A stretch of DNA of 64,000 nt from Chitinophagaceae bacterium (GCA_016710165.1 JADJLJ010000001.1:124001-188000); one strand, 5' to 3'; shown: positions 54,240 to 63,437, numbered from the stretch's first letter. Translations and numbers: made by a program. The notes: a model not told the origin generated them from the letters alone.

Positions 54240-56108
54240 ATGCCGGAAGAGAAATTAAAGCGCAAAGATTTTCTGAAGAACATTGCAGGCCTTGCCAGGG
54301 ATACAACAGCAGGCACCCCGGGCGAACCGCCACCGGATGGCCCCGATCCGTTATTCAAAAAATATGCACGGAAGAGCCTGGGCCCACGCCGCTACAGCCA
54401 GCGGATGGAAACACCTGTGCCAGGCGGACCGGTATTACTTGAAAGGGTAGGTAATGTTACCAGCGGGCTTAATCCCTATGCAGGGGCCTGGACAACCTGG
54501 GAAGTGGCACACCTGCTGCGCCGGGTTGGTTTTGGCGTTAAGAAAACAGAACTGGAAACCCTGCTTGCATTAACTCCATCGGCTGCGGTGGATGCCATGC
54601 TTACTCTCAGCGCCCCGGCAAATCCTTCCGCCACGCCTTTGAATCATTACAATAATACAGCAGTGGACAGCAGCGGGGTCTTATTGGGCAACAGCTGGAC
54701 CACTACTAACCTTACCTATGCCGGTGGAAGCAACGATGGCACTGTTAATTCATATCGCCAGAACAGCCTGATTGACTGGAGCTGGGGATTATGTATCAAT
54801 GAGAACACCACCATTCGTGAAAAGATGACCCTGTTCTGGTACCATTTCATCCCGGTGAATTTTGACGACGTACGGGGTATGCAGAATAACTCTGCCACCA
54901 TGTGCAACGATTACATGAACCTGCTTCGTACCAATGCGCTGGGTAATTTCAAGACCCTCATCAAGGCCATTGCAAAAATGCCTGCCATGCTGGTTTACCT
55001 CAGCAATCAATACAGTACGGCTTCGGTGCCAAATGAGAACTTTGCCCGGGAATTAATGGAATTGTTCACGCTGGGAAAAGTACCTACGCAGAACTATACC
55101 GAACCGGATATCATTGCGGCATCAAAGGTCTTTTCCGGGTGGAGGGTTCCTGGTTTTGTAGCCGCGTACCCGTTCAATCCCGGTTTTAATTCGGCGTATC
55201 ATAACCAGACCAACAAGACCTTCTCTGCCTTCTTTGGCAATACAACGATCAATAACCAGGCAGGCGCTGCCGGTGCCAATGAATTTGATATCTTCTTTGA
55301 TATGCTGTTCACCCAGCAGCAGGATACGATCGCAAAGTATATCTGCCGCAGGCTTTACCGGTATTTTGTGTACTACGATATTGATGCAAACATTGAGGCG
55401 AATGTAATTGTTCCGCTGGCAGCATTCATGGTGAGCAGTAACTGGGAGATGGCCCCGGTGGTAAGCAAGCTCTTCAAGAGCGAACACTTTTTTGATGTGG
55501 CCAATAAGGGCGTGATGATAAAAAGCCCAATAGACTTCATAGCCGGCACCCTGCGGACACTGAATATCAATACAACCGCTGCTCCCGGCGCTTCCGAAGT
55601 GATAAACCAGTATGCCATCTGGCAATATTTTCACACCTACGCCAACAGTAACCTGGAGCAGGGTTATGGACTGGTGCCGAATGTATCCGGCTGGAAAGCC
55701 TATTACCAGGAACCGATGTTTTACCAGAACTGGATCAATTCCTACAGCATCCAGAAGCGGGCCTCTTTACTCACCAGTTTCATAACCGGGTTCACAACGG
55801 GCGGCACCAGCATCAAGATAGATGCCATTGCTTTTGTTCAGCAATTTCCCAGCGCTACCATCCAGGACCCGGATCTGCTGATCGACATCATCATTCAGTA
55901 CCTGCTCCCGGTTGACCTGCCGGCAACGTATAAGACCGATACAAAGGTGCAGACATTGCTGGGCGGGCAGGTAACGAATAATTACTGGACGACCGCATGG
56001 AATAATTATGTGGCCAATCCAACCACCGCCAATACCAATACGGTAAAGACCCGGCTCAATTCCTTATTAACAACCCTGCTTCAACTGGCCGAATACCAGC
56101 TGATGTAG
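54240..56108 (+). CDS. DUF1800 domain protein
   Basis: 622 residues from ATG 54240. The N-terminus has KRKDFLKNIAGLA, short and positively charged, but not a clean Tat signal. The DUF1800 core starts near residue 85 with TWEVAHLLRRVGFGVKKTELETLLALTP and includes LMELFTLGKVPTQNYTEPDIIAASKVFSGW, TFFGNTTINNQ and PIDFIAGTLRTL. DUF1800 proteins are nearly always paired with a DUF1501 protein, as here (18 bp downstream). The pair is thought to be exported and acts on an unidentified periplasmic or outer-membrane substrate. The frame is intact. Confidence 0.92.
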   Translation: MPEEKLKRKDFLKNIAGLARDTTAGTPGEPPPDGPDPLFKKYARKSLGPRRYSQRMETPVPGGPVLLERVGNVTSGLNPYAGAWTTWEVAHLLRRVGFGVKKTELETLLALTPSAAVDAMLTLSAPANPSATPLNHYNNTAVDSSGVLLGNSWTTTNLTYAGGSNDGTVNSYRQNSLIDWSWGLCINENTTIREKMTLFWYHFIPVNFDDVRGMQNNSATMCNDYMNLLRTNALGNFKTLIKAIAKMPAMLVYLSNQYSTASVPNENFARELMELFTLGKVPTQNYTEPDIIAASKVFSGWRVPGFVAAYPFNPGFNSAYHNQTNKTFSAFFGNTTINNQAGAAGANEFDIFFDMLFTQQQDTIAKYICRRLYRYFVYYDIDANIEANVIVPLAAFMVSSNWEMAPVVSKLFKSEHFFDVANKGVMIKSPIDFIAGTLRTLNINTTAAPGASEVINQYAIWQYFHTYANSNLEQGYGLVPNVSGWKAYYQEPMFYQNWINSYSIQKRASLLTSFITGFTTGGTSIKIDAIAFVQQFPSATIQDPDLLIDIIIQYLLPVDLPATYKTDTKVQTLLGGQVTNNYWTTAWNNYVANPTTANTNTVKTRLNSLLTTLLQLAEYQLM

Positions 56109-56126
56109 TAATAAAATATTCAGATC

Positions 56127-57974
56127 ATGAACCGTAGAAAATTCTTAGGGAACACTGCACTTTTTTCTGTGCCGATGATGATCCAGGGGATCCCCGTCTT
56201 TGCGGGAGATGCCAACCTCCATCCGCTGCTGCAGGCGCTTTCCATGCCTACTGCCAATTGCGACCGGGTCTTTGTGATCATCCAGATGAATGGGGGGAAT
56301 GACGGCCTGAACATGGTGGTTCCATTGGACAGGTATACCGAACTGACCAATGCACGACCCAACATTTTATTGCCGCAGGCATCTGTGTTGCCCCTTACCG
56401 GCACAACTACTACCGGGCTGCATCCGGCCATGACGGGATTGAAGAACCTGTTCGATGCAGGAAAGGTGAACCTGGTACAAGGTGTTACATACCCCAATCC
56501 CAATTTCAGCCATTTCCAGGCGCAGGATATATGGTTCACCGGTTCTACTACCATCCCTTCACCAAGCACGGGCTGGCTGGGCCGGCAACTGGATATGGCG
56601 TATCCTGGTTATCCCACGGGCTATCCCAATACAAACAGCCCCGATCCGCTGGCCATACAGATCGGTGGCGCATTGCCTTTGTCATTGGCCGGTCCTAATA
56701 TAAACATGGGCTATAATGCACCCAACCCTTCTGCCCTGATCAATGTGGCAACGGGTACCCCTGGTCCGGCGCCATTGAGTGATTATGGAACAGAGTTAAC
56801 TTTCCTGCGGCTCATGAAGGACCAGAGCAATGCATATACTACCCGTATTTCAACTGCTTACAATGCACAGGCAACACAATCCACCATGTATCCGGCCTCG
56901 GGCAATACCTTGGCAGACCAGCTGAAAATCGTGGCCAGGCTGGTAGGGGGCGGATTGAAGACACCCGTTTATATCGTGAATCACCCGAATAGTTTTGATA
57001 CGCACGTTGACCAGGTAACGGCCGGTAATACGGTGGCTGGGTCCCATGCGGATATCCTTTCCAAGCTTTCCGTTGCCATTTCTGCATTCCAGGACGACAT
57101 AACGCTGATGGGTAAGGCAACAAAAGTGACCGGCATGACCTTCAGTGAATTTGGCCGCCGGGTGATCAACAATACCAGCTACGGCACCGACCACGGTTCC
57201 GGCGCCCCGGTAATTTTCTTTGGCGCCATGCTGAATGGAGGAGTTACCGGCACATCCCCGGTGTTGCCAACCAATCCAACCGGCAGCACACAGGTTCCCT
57301 TGCAATACGATTACCGGCAACTGTATTCTACCGTAATGCAGAAGTGGCTCTGCACGTCGGAAACGGAGGCGGCCACCATCCTCAATGGAACTTTTCAGAC
57401 CATTCCCATCTTCAACGAGATATTGCTGCCCCTGGAAGGAATTGAATTAAAGGCAGGCTGGGATGGCGGCTTTGCCAAACTGGAGTTTGAGGTTTATGAG
57501 AACGACCGCTTTGACCGCTTCTGCATTGAACGCTCTGAGAACGCAACCAGCTTTACAGAAATAAATACGGTGAGGAATACCAGCAACAGCACCCAGGAAC
57601 GATATATTTACATGGATGAACGCATCAATGCCCCCGAGGTATATTACCGGGTGAAGGGTATCTCCAGGCAGGGAGCGCCCACCTACTCAAAGATCGTAAA
57701 ACTGAAGAATACCGGCAGGCAGGATATACGGGTATTCCCGAATCCCGTGACCAACTTCACCATCAATGTGGAGTTCCTTACAAAAGTGAGCGGCCATGTG
57801 GAATTGACCATTTATGGAATGCTGGGCGAAAAATTATATTATAACCAGGTAAACCCGGCAGGCAACCGCACCATAAAATTCAAAGTGCCGAACCTGTTCA
57901 GTGTAAAGACCCTTTACATACTGAGTGTATCGTACGACGGAAACGTGGTGAATGAGAAAATAATATTTGAATAA
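56127..57974 (+). CDS. DUF1501 domain protein with T9SS type A sorting domain
   Basis: 615 residues. N-terminal twin-arginine signal NRRKFLGNTALFSVPMMIQ. DUF1501 core (sulfatase-like fold): RVFVIIQMNGGNDGLNMVVP, NPNFSHFQAQDIWFTGS, SHADILSKLSVAISAFQDDI, TFSEFGRRVINNTSYGTDHGSGAPVIFFG (likely metal ligands D and H in GTDHG). C-terminal about 90 residues: RYIYMDERINAPEVYYRVKGISRQGAPTYSKIV then PNPVTNFTINVEF...TLYILSVSYDGNVVNEKIIFE, a T9SS domain. A Tat or Sec and T9SS combination suggests export across both membranes, with surface attachment. Operon with DUF1800. Confidence 0.92.
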   Translation: MNRRKFLGNTALFSVPMMIQGIPVFAGDANLHPLLQALSMPTANCDRVFVIIQMNGGNDGLNMVVPLDRYTELTNARPNILLPQASVLPLTGTTTTGLHPAMTGLKNLFDAGKVNLVQGVTYPNPNFSHFQAQDIWFTGSTTIPSPSTGWLGRQLDMAYPGYPTGYPNTNSPDPLAIQIGGALPLSLAGPNINMGYNAPNPSALINVATGTPGPAPLSDYGTELTFLRLMKDQSNAYTTRISTAYNAQATQSTMYPASGNTLADQLKIVARLVGGGLKTPVYIVNHPNSFDTHVDQVTAGNTVAGSHADILSKLSVAISAFQDDITLMGKATKVTGMTFSEFGRRVINNTSYGTDHGSGAPVIFFGAMLNGGVTGTSPVLPTNPTGSTQVPLQYDYRQLYSTVMQKWLCTSETEAATILNGTFQTIPIFNEILLPLEGIELKAGWDGGFAKLEFEVYENDRFDRFCIERSENATSFTEINTVRNTSNSTQERYIYMDERINAPEVYYRVKGISRQGAPTYSKIVKLKNTGRQDIRVFPNPVTNFTINVEFLTKVSGHVELTIYGMLGEKLYYNQVNPAGNRTIKFKVPNLFSVKTLYILSVSYDGNVVNEKIIFE

Positions 57975-58021
57975 GCGTTCCCATTCCAGGTACTCCTTCC
58001 ATTTCTCTTCCTGCATTATTT

Positions 58022-58045
58022 TAAAGAAGGGATCCCCCTTCTTTA
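58022..58045. terminator. Bidirectional terminator between DUF1501 and DoxX genes
   Basis: Perfect 10-bp stem TAAAGAAGGG (58022-58031) / CCCTTCTTTA (58036-58045) with a 4-base loop; it overlaps the DoxX stop codon. Confidence 0.75.
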
Positions 58046-58537
58046 TATCTCATGCCGGTCTTTTTTGATCCGGGTTATATAATCCTCGTGTTCCTTCTGG
58101 TGCTCTTCCGGCGGCATTTTTACAGACAGCGGCCCGTTGCCGATGATCAGGAAATAAATAAGTAACAGGAGGATGATGATGGAAAGGAACAGTTCGGAAT
58201 AGGGGCTGAATGCATCTTTTGTTGCATTGATGTTGACGAAGACGATGGCTCCCATGAGCACCGGTATCTGGATCAGGCAGGCTGCACGGGTGAACATGCC
58301 GATGGTTAAAAAAAGCCCGCCTAAAATATGGGCAAAAGTTACATAGTGCCCGATCAGTATGATCATGAACTCACTGAAAGGGGAAGTATTCTTCATCAGG
58401 CTGATGAGCGAACTGGTGTTGCGGAGGAAGTCAACGCCTTTATAACAGAGAAAGATCCCTAAAGCAATGCGGATCAGGTCCAGCCATTTCGGGTGATGCC
58501 TGTCACCCCAGTATTCAAATTTTTCGATGAGGTTCAT
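58043..58537 (-). CDS. DoxX family inner-membrane protein
   Basis: 164 residues, four membrane segments (LIRIALGIFLCYKGVDFL, FMIILIGHYVTFAHILGGLFLTIGMF, ACLIQIPVLMGAIVFV, LFLSIIILLLLIYFLIIGNG). The RIALGIFLCYKG and HILGGLFLTIGMFTR motifs fit the DoxX/DoxD-like family (quinol oxidase subunit-like, often linked to redox stress). No partner gene here. Function of the family in Bacteroidota is not settled. Confidence 0.85.
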   Translation of the reverse strand: MNLIEKFEYWGDRHHPKWLDLIRIALGIFLCYKGVDFLRNTSSLISLMKNTSPFSEFMIILIGHYVTFAHILGGLFLTIGMFTRAACLIQIPVLMGAIVFVNINATKDAFSPYSELFLSIIILLLLIYFLIIGNGPLSVKMPPEEHQKEHEDYITRIKKDRHEI

Positions 58538-58646
58538 AACGGTTCAATTTAAACGTGAAAAGAAAGAACTGCTATAAATCTAAATCTTTTCGGGCAGAGA
58601 TGCAAGAGACCGGCGGGTTGTTTTATGATTTTACCAATGATATTGG

Positions 58647-59753
58647 TCAGGAAAGGAGTTTCACGGCTGTGCTGCCGGGCAATTGCGGCAGCAAAACCAT
58701 TTCAGCTTTATATCCTTTAGCGATCCTTCCAAGCTTATCATCCATATTCATCACCTGTGCCGGGTAAAGGCTGCACATGCGCAGCGCTTCATCCGGTTCA
58801 ATACCGCAATGGTTCACCAGGTTCTGCAATGCCTTGTACATGGTCAGTGCCGAACCGCTGAGAATACCGTCTGCAGTAAATTTATCTCCTTCAGGCTTGT
58901 GCCGGTAATATCCTTCGGCAGTGGTTGTCACCGCATCGGTAATCGCAAAGAGTCGATGCTGCATTATCTTTTTGGCAATTTTTACGGCTGCAAAATCAAC
59001 ATGATGCCCATCGGGGATAATGCTTGCCATCACAGCCGGATGGTTGAATGCGGCGCCCACCAAACCGGGGCTGCGGTGCTGCAAGGGGCTCATGGCATTA
59101 TACAGGTGGGTGACGGCCGTGATACCGTGATCAAAACTTTGCATGGCTTCTTCGTATGTTGCATTGCTGTGGCCTGCAAAGATCTTTATCCCGTATGAAA
59201 GAATAAGACCGATCACTTCCCGGCTGCAGACCTCCGGGGCGAGGGTGATGATCCTGATAACTCCTTTGCCGTATTTCAATAATGCTTCGGCTTCTTCTTT
59301 TGTGGGAGCGTGGATCAATGATTCAATATGGGCGCCTCTTTTAACCTGGTTTATCCAGGGGCCTTCGATATGCAATCCCAATATTCCTTCGCCGCCTTGT
59401 TCCCAGTATTCCCTTACCGCATCAATACATTGATAAAATATTTCCGGTTCATTAGTGGCAACAGTGGGCATGCAAAAAGCTGCGCCGCCTTTAGCACAAT
59501 GATCATTTAATGATTGAAGGGATGCAGGGGTGGGATAGACGGCGAATAATCTTTCATGAGCCCCATATACCTGCAGGTCGATGAATGCAGGGGCCAGTAT
59601 GCTGCCGGGAAATGCTTCGGCAGGGATATCTTTATCCAGGACATCAACAGGCAATACATCTCTTATCATGCCGTCCTCAACCAGCACGGCATGTGCTTTA
59701 AGAAATGTATCGCCTGTAAAGACAATATCCGGGATATACACTTTTGCTGCCAT
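58647..59753 (-). CDS. nagA: N-acetylglucosamine-6-phosphate deacetylase
   Basis: 368 residues, amidohydrolase TIM barrel. Removes the acetyl group from GlcNAc-6-phosphate, producing GlcN-6-phosphate for glycolysis or cell-wall recycling. Metal ligands E130 (LHIEGPW), H195 (AGHSNA) and H216 (THLYNAM); catalytic D273 (ITDAV). Substrate-binding motifs GAFNHPAVM and HVDFA also fit. Short of classic NagA by about 15 residues at the ends. Signals use of amino sugars, suited to a chitin- or peptidoglycan-feeding organism. Single gene. Confidence 0.95.
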   Translation of the reverse strand: MAAKVYIPDIVFTGDTFLKAHAVLVEDGMIRDVLPVDVLDKDIPAEAFPGSILAPAFIDLQVYGAHERLFAVYPTPASLQSLNDHCAKGGAAFCMPTVATNEPEIFYQCIDAVREYWEQGGEGILGLHIEGPWINQVKRGAHIESLIHAPTKEEAEALLKYGKGVIRIITLAPEVCSREVIGLILSYGIKIFAGHSNATYEEAMQSFDHGITAVTHLYNAMSPLQHRSPGLVGAAFNHPAVMASIIPDGHHVDFAAVKIAKKIMQHRLFAITDAVTTTAEGYYRHKPEGDKFTADGILSGSALTMYKALQNLVNHCGIEPDEALRMCSLYPAQVMNMDDKLGRIAKGYKAEMVLLPQLPGSTAVKLLS

Positions 59754-59774
59754 GGCAGCAAAAATAGGATAAGC

Positions 59775-60335
59775 TTATCTCAATTTGATGATTATACCGC
59801 CCTGTATTCGGGTAATATCGTACCCGGCTTCAATATTGAAACCAAATGAAGGAGTGACAAAGTAAGAAGCACCCACAAAGCCGCCAAATACCGGGATCAC
59901 TTCATTCTGCTTTACATTCCCGTTCCTGTTGTACTCGTACCGGTGAAAACCCACGCCGGCAGAAAGGCCTGCATACGTGTCCAGGTTCCGTACGTTCCAG
60001 CCGTGGTGCCAGGCAGAACGGCCCCCAACGATCAGGGTACTTGTTTTGTAATTGTCGTAATAACCTCCGCTCGAAAAGGAAGCGCCGGCTTCAACACCCA
60101 GTGTTATTACTCCCGGGCCGGCCTGCCATAAACCGAACTCAAGAGCGCCCTTGGTGCCCAGTGCGGAATTGTAATAATCACTTTTGTATTCCGTGCCGGA
60201 ACCTATGCCGGCATTAAATGTGATGCTGCCTTTTTGTACAGGCGAAAGGGTTCCCCGGTCTTGTGCAGCGGCTGCTGCAGATAAACTGATACCGAGGATC
60301 ACTAAGATTGCGGAAATTCTGGTTTGTTTTTTCAT
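59775..60335 (-). CDS. Outer-membrane beta-barrel-like protein, unknown function
   Basis: From ATG 60333-60335 the product is 186 residues (MKKQTRISAILVILGISLSAAAAAQ signal peptide); a start at 60347 would add MVRS. Strand-like repeats (GSITFNAGIGSGTEYKSDYY, ALEFGLWQAGPGVITLGVEAGASF, TSTLIVGGRSAWHHGW, DTYAGLSAGVGFHRYEY, VIPVFGGFVGASYFVTPSFGFNIEAGYDIT, GGIIIKLR) fit an eight-stranded barrel ending in a hydrophobic strand. No further motif. Confidence 0.7.
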   Translation of the reverse strand: MKKQTRISAILVILGISLSAAAAAQDRGTLSPVQKGSITFNAGIGSGTEYKSDYYNSALGTKGALEFGLWQAGPGVITLGVEAGASFSSGGYYDNYKTSTLIVGGRSAWHHGWNVRNLDTYAGLSAGVGFHRYEYNRNGNVKQNEVIPVFGGFVGASYFVTPSFGFNIEAGYDITRIQGGIIIKLR

Positions 60336-60469
60336 ACTCCGCACCAAACAAATATTATACCAACAGAATATATTGACAAGAAACAGGCCGTTAATATTAT
60401 TAAAAAAGTAACCGGCATGAAATGCTGCCCTGTGTTGCCTTGAATACTGCCTGTTTGCTTACGAATCGG

Positions 60470-60630
60470 TAGTGTATCAGTTTGAAGATTTTGAACCACA
60501 AATCCTGTCAGGCTGTCCCGATAGCTATCGGGATGTCGAAGCTGATCGTACTGATAAATCGCCTTCGACACCCTTCGACAAACTCAGGATGACAAAGGCT
60601 GACATTTATTTTTTCTAACTGATACACTAC
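60470..60630. mobile_element. MITE-like element, copy 2 (161 bp, inverted relative to copy 1)
   Basis: Starts GTAGTGTATCAGTTTGAA and ends with the mirrored CACTAC, 18-bp inverted ends with one mismatch. Its reverse complement aligns with copy 1 (20886-21027) along its whole length: CCTGAG.TTGTCGAAGG box, CCCGATAGCTATCGGG palindrome and GACAGGATTTGTGGTT near one end. About 19 bp longer because of an internal repeat (GTCGAAGG twice). No clear flanking duplication here. Fills most of the 346-bp gap between the barrel gene and hutG. Confidence 0.75.
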
Positions 60631-60669
60631 CTGCGCATCCGGCGGGCCACCGGATAGTAAGATTTTCCC

Positions 60670-60677
60670 TAACTTTC
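60670..60677 (+). promoter_or_regulatory. -7-like box right before hutG
   Basis: TAACTTTC lies 4 bp before ATG 60682, which would place the transcription start at or next to the start codon, that is, a leaderless or nearly leaderless mRNA. Confidence 0.4.
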
Positions 60678-60681
60678 CCGG

Positions 60682-61734
60682 ATGAAACATTTTAAGTTTT
60701 ACAGCAAGGAAGACATTTTATCGCTCACGCGGGTACGCCGTTTTGAAACAAAGATCGGGGAGCGGCTGCAGTACCTGAAAAACGGCGAAGAATGGCCCGA
60801 AGTGCTTCAGCAATCCGCTGCCCGCTATGTTGTACTGGGTATACCGGAAGATTTTGGCGTAAAGGCCAACTACGGCATCGGGGGAACCGATACGGCCTGG
60901 CTTTCCTTCCTGTCGGCATTTCTGAATGTACAAAGCAATGATCTTATGCCCGGCGAAAATATCCTGTTGCTGGGCCATTTTGATTTTGGCGATGTTAAAT
61001 TCCTGATCGAGAACAATGCGTACAATGCGGAAGAAAAGATCAATGCCTACCGCCACGCCATTCATATCATTGATGAGGAGGTGGAGAACCTGCTGAAAGT
61101 GATCGCATCCCTTAAAAAGATACCCATTGTGATCGGCGGGGGACATAATAATGCCTATCCAATCATTAAAGGCGTGGCCAAGGGGCTGCACAAGGCCGAA
61201 CTCATTCCGCTATCGCAGATCAATTGCATAAACCTGGACGCACATACCGATTACAATGCAGCCGATGGGCGTCACAGCGGCAATGGTTTCCGCTATGCCG
61301 AGGAAGACGGGTACCTGGGGAAGTATTGCATGATCGGGCTGCACGAAAATTATATCGCACAGAATGTGCTGATGGATATCCACAACAATCCATTCATTGA
61401 CTATATCAGCTACGAGGACATTTTCATCCACGAACGGAAGAATTTCATACAGGCCGTGGCCCATGCAACCGGGTTTACCGAGGATACCTATACCGGCATC
61501 GAACTTGACCTCGACTGCGTGGAGAATACCCTCAGCAGCGCCCTCACGCCAACCGGCCTGGGTCCTTTGCATGCAAGGAAGTTCGTGACCTTTGCAGCCC
61601 AGGATGCCAAAGTTGCTTACCTGCATATCTGCGAAGGCGCCACCCAACTGGCCGATGGAAGAAAGAATGAATCAACCGGTAAACTGATCAGTTACCTCGT
61701 AAGTGATTTTATTAAAGAAAGGACACAGGAGTAG
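60682..61734 (+). CDS. hutG: Formimidoylglutamase-like arginase/ureohydrolase
   Basis: 350 residues, ureohydrolase fold with a binuclear Mn site: GGGHNNAYP (residues about 151-159), NLDAHTDYN (about 186-194) and ELDLDCVENT (about 272-281). This sequence group contains the Bacteroidota formimidoylglutamase type, which cleaves N-formimino-glutamate to glutamate and formamide in histidine degradation. No other hut gene is in the window, so agmatinase- or arginase-like use cannot be excluded. The stop is 1 bp from the converging rhodanese-thioredoxin stop. Confidence 0.85.
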   Translation: MKHFKFYSKEDILSLTRVRRFETKIGERLQYLKNGEEWPEVLQQSAARYVVLGIPEDFGVKANYGIGGTDTAWLSFLSAFLNVQSNDLMPGENILLLGHFDFGDVKFLIENNAYNAEEKINAYRHAIHIIDEEVENLLKVIASLKKIPIVIGGGHNNAYPIIKGVAKGLHKAELIPLSQINCINLDAHTDYNAADGRHSGNGFRYAEEDGYLGKYCMIGLHENYIAQNVLMDIHNNPFIDYISYEDIFIHERKNFIQAVAHATGFTEDTYTGIELDLDCVENTLSSALTPTGLGPLHARKFVTFAAQDAKVAYLHICEGATQLADGRKNESTGKLISYLVSDFIKERTQE

Positions 61735-61735
61735 A

Positions 61736-62437
61736 TCATTTTACCTGCTCAGCCAGTTCCTTCTCATCCGCCATGCCATCCCTGCGCCAAACCTGTTTTC
61801 CATCTTTAAAAATGATGAACACGGGCAGTGCCGTTACTTTATATTGCTGCAGGATATCCTGGTCGCGGCCTCCATCCACTTTAACCAGGGTGAATTTACC
61901 GGGGTTATTTGCCTCCAGGCTTTTCAGTACCGGTTCCATTTTCCGGCAGGGCGGGCACCACTCGGCGCCAAAATCAACCAACACGGTCTTTGAACTGCTG
62001 ATGGCATAATTGAATTCCTCCCTGCTCATCTGCTTTTCATTGCTGCTGCCTTCCAGGGGTTTGCTGGCAGCTTTCCATGCATTGGTACCCCCGCTCAGTT
62101 CATACACATTCTCATAACCCATCTTCCGGAGTTTCCGGGCCGCCGCAGCGCTTCTTCCTCCCGAAAGGCAATATACATACACGGGTTTATTCTTATCAAT
62201 GAAGGCGATCCTGCGTTCAAATTCTTTGGGGTCGTTCCAGTTGGCCTGTAAGGCATTCTTTATATGGCCGGAAAAAAATTCACCGGGTGTTCGTACATCC
62301 AGTATCTGTATGTTCTCTTTTGTGCTGATCTCTTTTTCAAATTCCTCTGCCGATAAACTGGTCTTTGATTGTGCAGTGCAGGAGGATAACAGTACAGAGA
62401 AGAGGATGGTTTTTACAAGGCGGAACAGGTCTTTCAT
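61736..62437 (-). CDS. Rhodanese-thioredoxin fusion lipoprotein
   Basis: 233 residues. Lipobox LLSSC (Cys20). Residues about 29-125 form a rhodanese domain with active Cys in VYCLSGGRS; residues about 130-233 form a thioredoxin domain with WCPPC (AEWCPPCRKM) and cis-Pro in TALPVFIIF. The two redox domains share one lipid-anchored chain, so it may pass sulfane sulfur or disulfides in the periplasm. Converges on hutG with only 1 bp between stops; separated by about 19 bp from the DUF1028 gene upstream on the same strand, so probably one operon. Confidence 0.9.
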   Translation of the reverse strand: MKDLFRLVKTILFSVLLSSCTAQSKTSLSAEEFEKEISTKENIQILDVRTPGEFFSGHIKNALQANWNDPKEFERRIAFIDKNKPVYVYCLSGGRSAAAARKLRKMGYENVYELSGGTNAWKAASKPLEGSSNEKQMSREEFNYAISSSKTVLVDFGAEWCPPCRKMEPVLKSLEANNPGKFTLVKVDGGRDQDILQQYKVTALPVFIIFKDGKQVWRRDGMADEKELAEQVK

Positions 62438-62456
62438 TTCATTTTTTTTTGCAAAG

Positions 62457-63437
62457 TTATTTCAATAATTCCTTCAGGTCTGTTTCTGAAACGTTAAGGA
62501 GCTTCACCCTGGGCAGCCGGCGGGTAAGTTCCCGCCAGTTGGGATCCTTTTGATAGATCGCCTGCAGCATTTTTGAAGCTTCACCCACGTTCTTATTATT
62601 GGCCAGGGTGATGGCGGTCCAGTATCTCATTTCTAAATTCTCCGGGAACATCTTCATCGCAGTGCCGTATTCTTCCATGGCCAGTTTCATGTCATTCTTT
62701 TCCGTGGCCAGGTCGCCCTTGTCCATGTGCTCATAAGCCCGGTACAGCCTGAGCAGCCTGTCCAGTTCATCCAGCGGTGCAGTATCATCGTCAACACGCA
62801 GGTCGATCAACCGTTCATTCCATGGCTGGCCCGTGCTTTTGCCAGCCACCACCAGGATAGCGGCCGATTGTTTGCCCCGGATATCACCCCCAACAGCCTG
62901 GGCGGCATGCAGGGCAACCAGGATGCGTTCGGCCAGCGGCTTTCCTTCACTGCCTTCAAATGCTTTTGCCATGGCCTCATTCACTTTATCGGTAAGCATC
63001 ATGTTGCTCTGGACCGAATAGTTCCTGCCAACGATATTACCCGCATGGTCGATACAGTTTTTGCCGGTAAAGGAATTCACATTCCCGTTTGCATCGATCA
63101 TGGCCACCTGCCGCACTTCCCTTCCTTCATCAGCGGCCAGTAATTCCTTTAAAGCATCGGGGGCCGTTTTTCCCTGCTTCATCAACGCAAGCCCTTTGAG
63201 GCCATAACTTTTATTTACAAAAGACTGCGTTGCCACCACGCCCACGCCGGCTTCGCCCCAACTGACAGCCGTACCTACGCTGAACCAGTGCGTTTGCACA
63301 CCCACGCCCATTTCACCCGTGACCGGGTCTCTTGCCACGATGGAAAATGTATGAGCCAGGCCGGCTTCTTTCTTATAAAAATGGGCGGAGATATCCGTAT
63401 GGATGAACAGGACGGCAACGAGGAGGATGTATTTCAT
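62457..63437 (-). CDS. DUF1028 Ntn-hydrolase-like protein
   Basis: From ATG 63435-63437 the product is 326 residues with the signal MKYILLVAVLFIHTDISA; an in-frame start at 63641 would include repeat-derived sequence. DUF1028 core: HTFSIVARDPVTGEMGVGVQTHWFSVGTAVSWGEAGVGVVATQSF, then YSVQSNMM and QSAAILVV. Members of this family are Ntn-hydrolase-like putative peptidases/amidases; the N-terminal nucleophile of processed forms would be the Thr or Ser after signal cleavage, and is not certain here. The C-terminal half is a helical TPR-like region. Operon partner: the rhodanese-thioredoxin lipoprotein. Confidence 0.88.
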   Translation of the reverse strand: MKYILLVAVLFIHTDISAHFYKKEAGLAHTFSIVARDPVTGEMGVGVQTHWFSVGTAVSWGEAGVGVVATQSFVNKSYGLKGLALMKQGKTAPDALKELLAADEGREVRQVAMIDANGNVNSFTGKNCIDHAGNIVGRNYSVQSNMMLTDKVNEAMAKAFEGSEGKPLAERILVALHAAQAVGGDIRGKQSAAILVVAGKSTGQPWNERLIDLRVDDDTAPLDELDRLLRLYRAYEHMDKGDLATEKNDMKLAMEEYGTAMKMFPENLEMRYWTAITLANNKNVGEASKMLQAIYQKDPNWRELTRRLPRVKLLNVSETDLKELLK

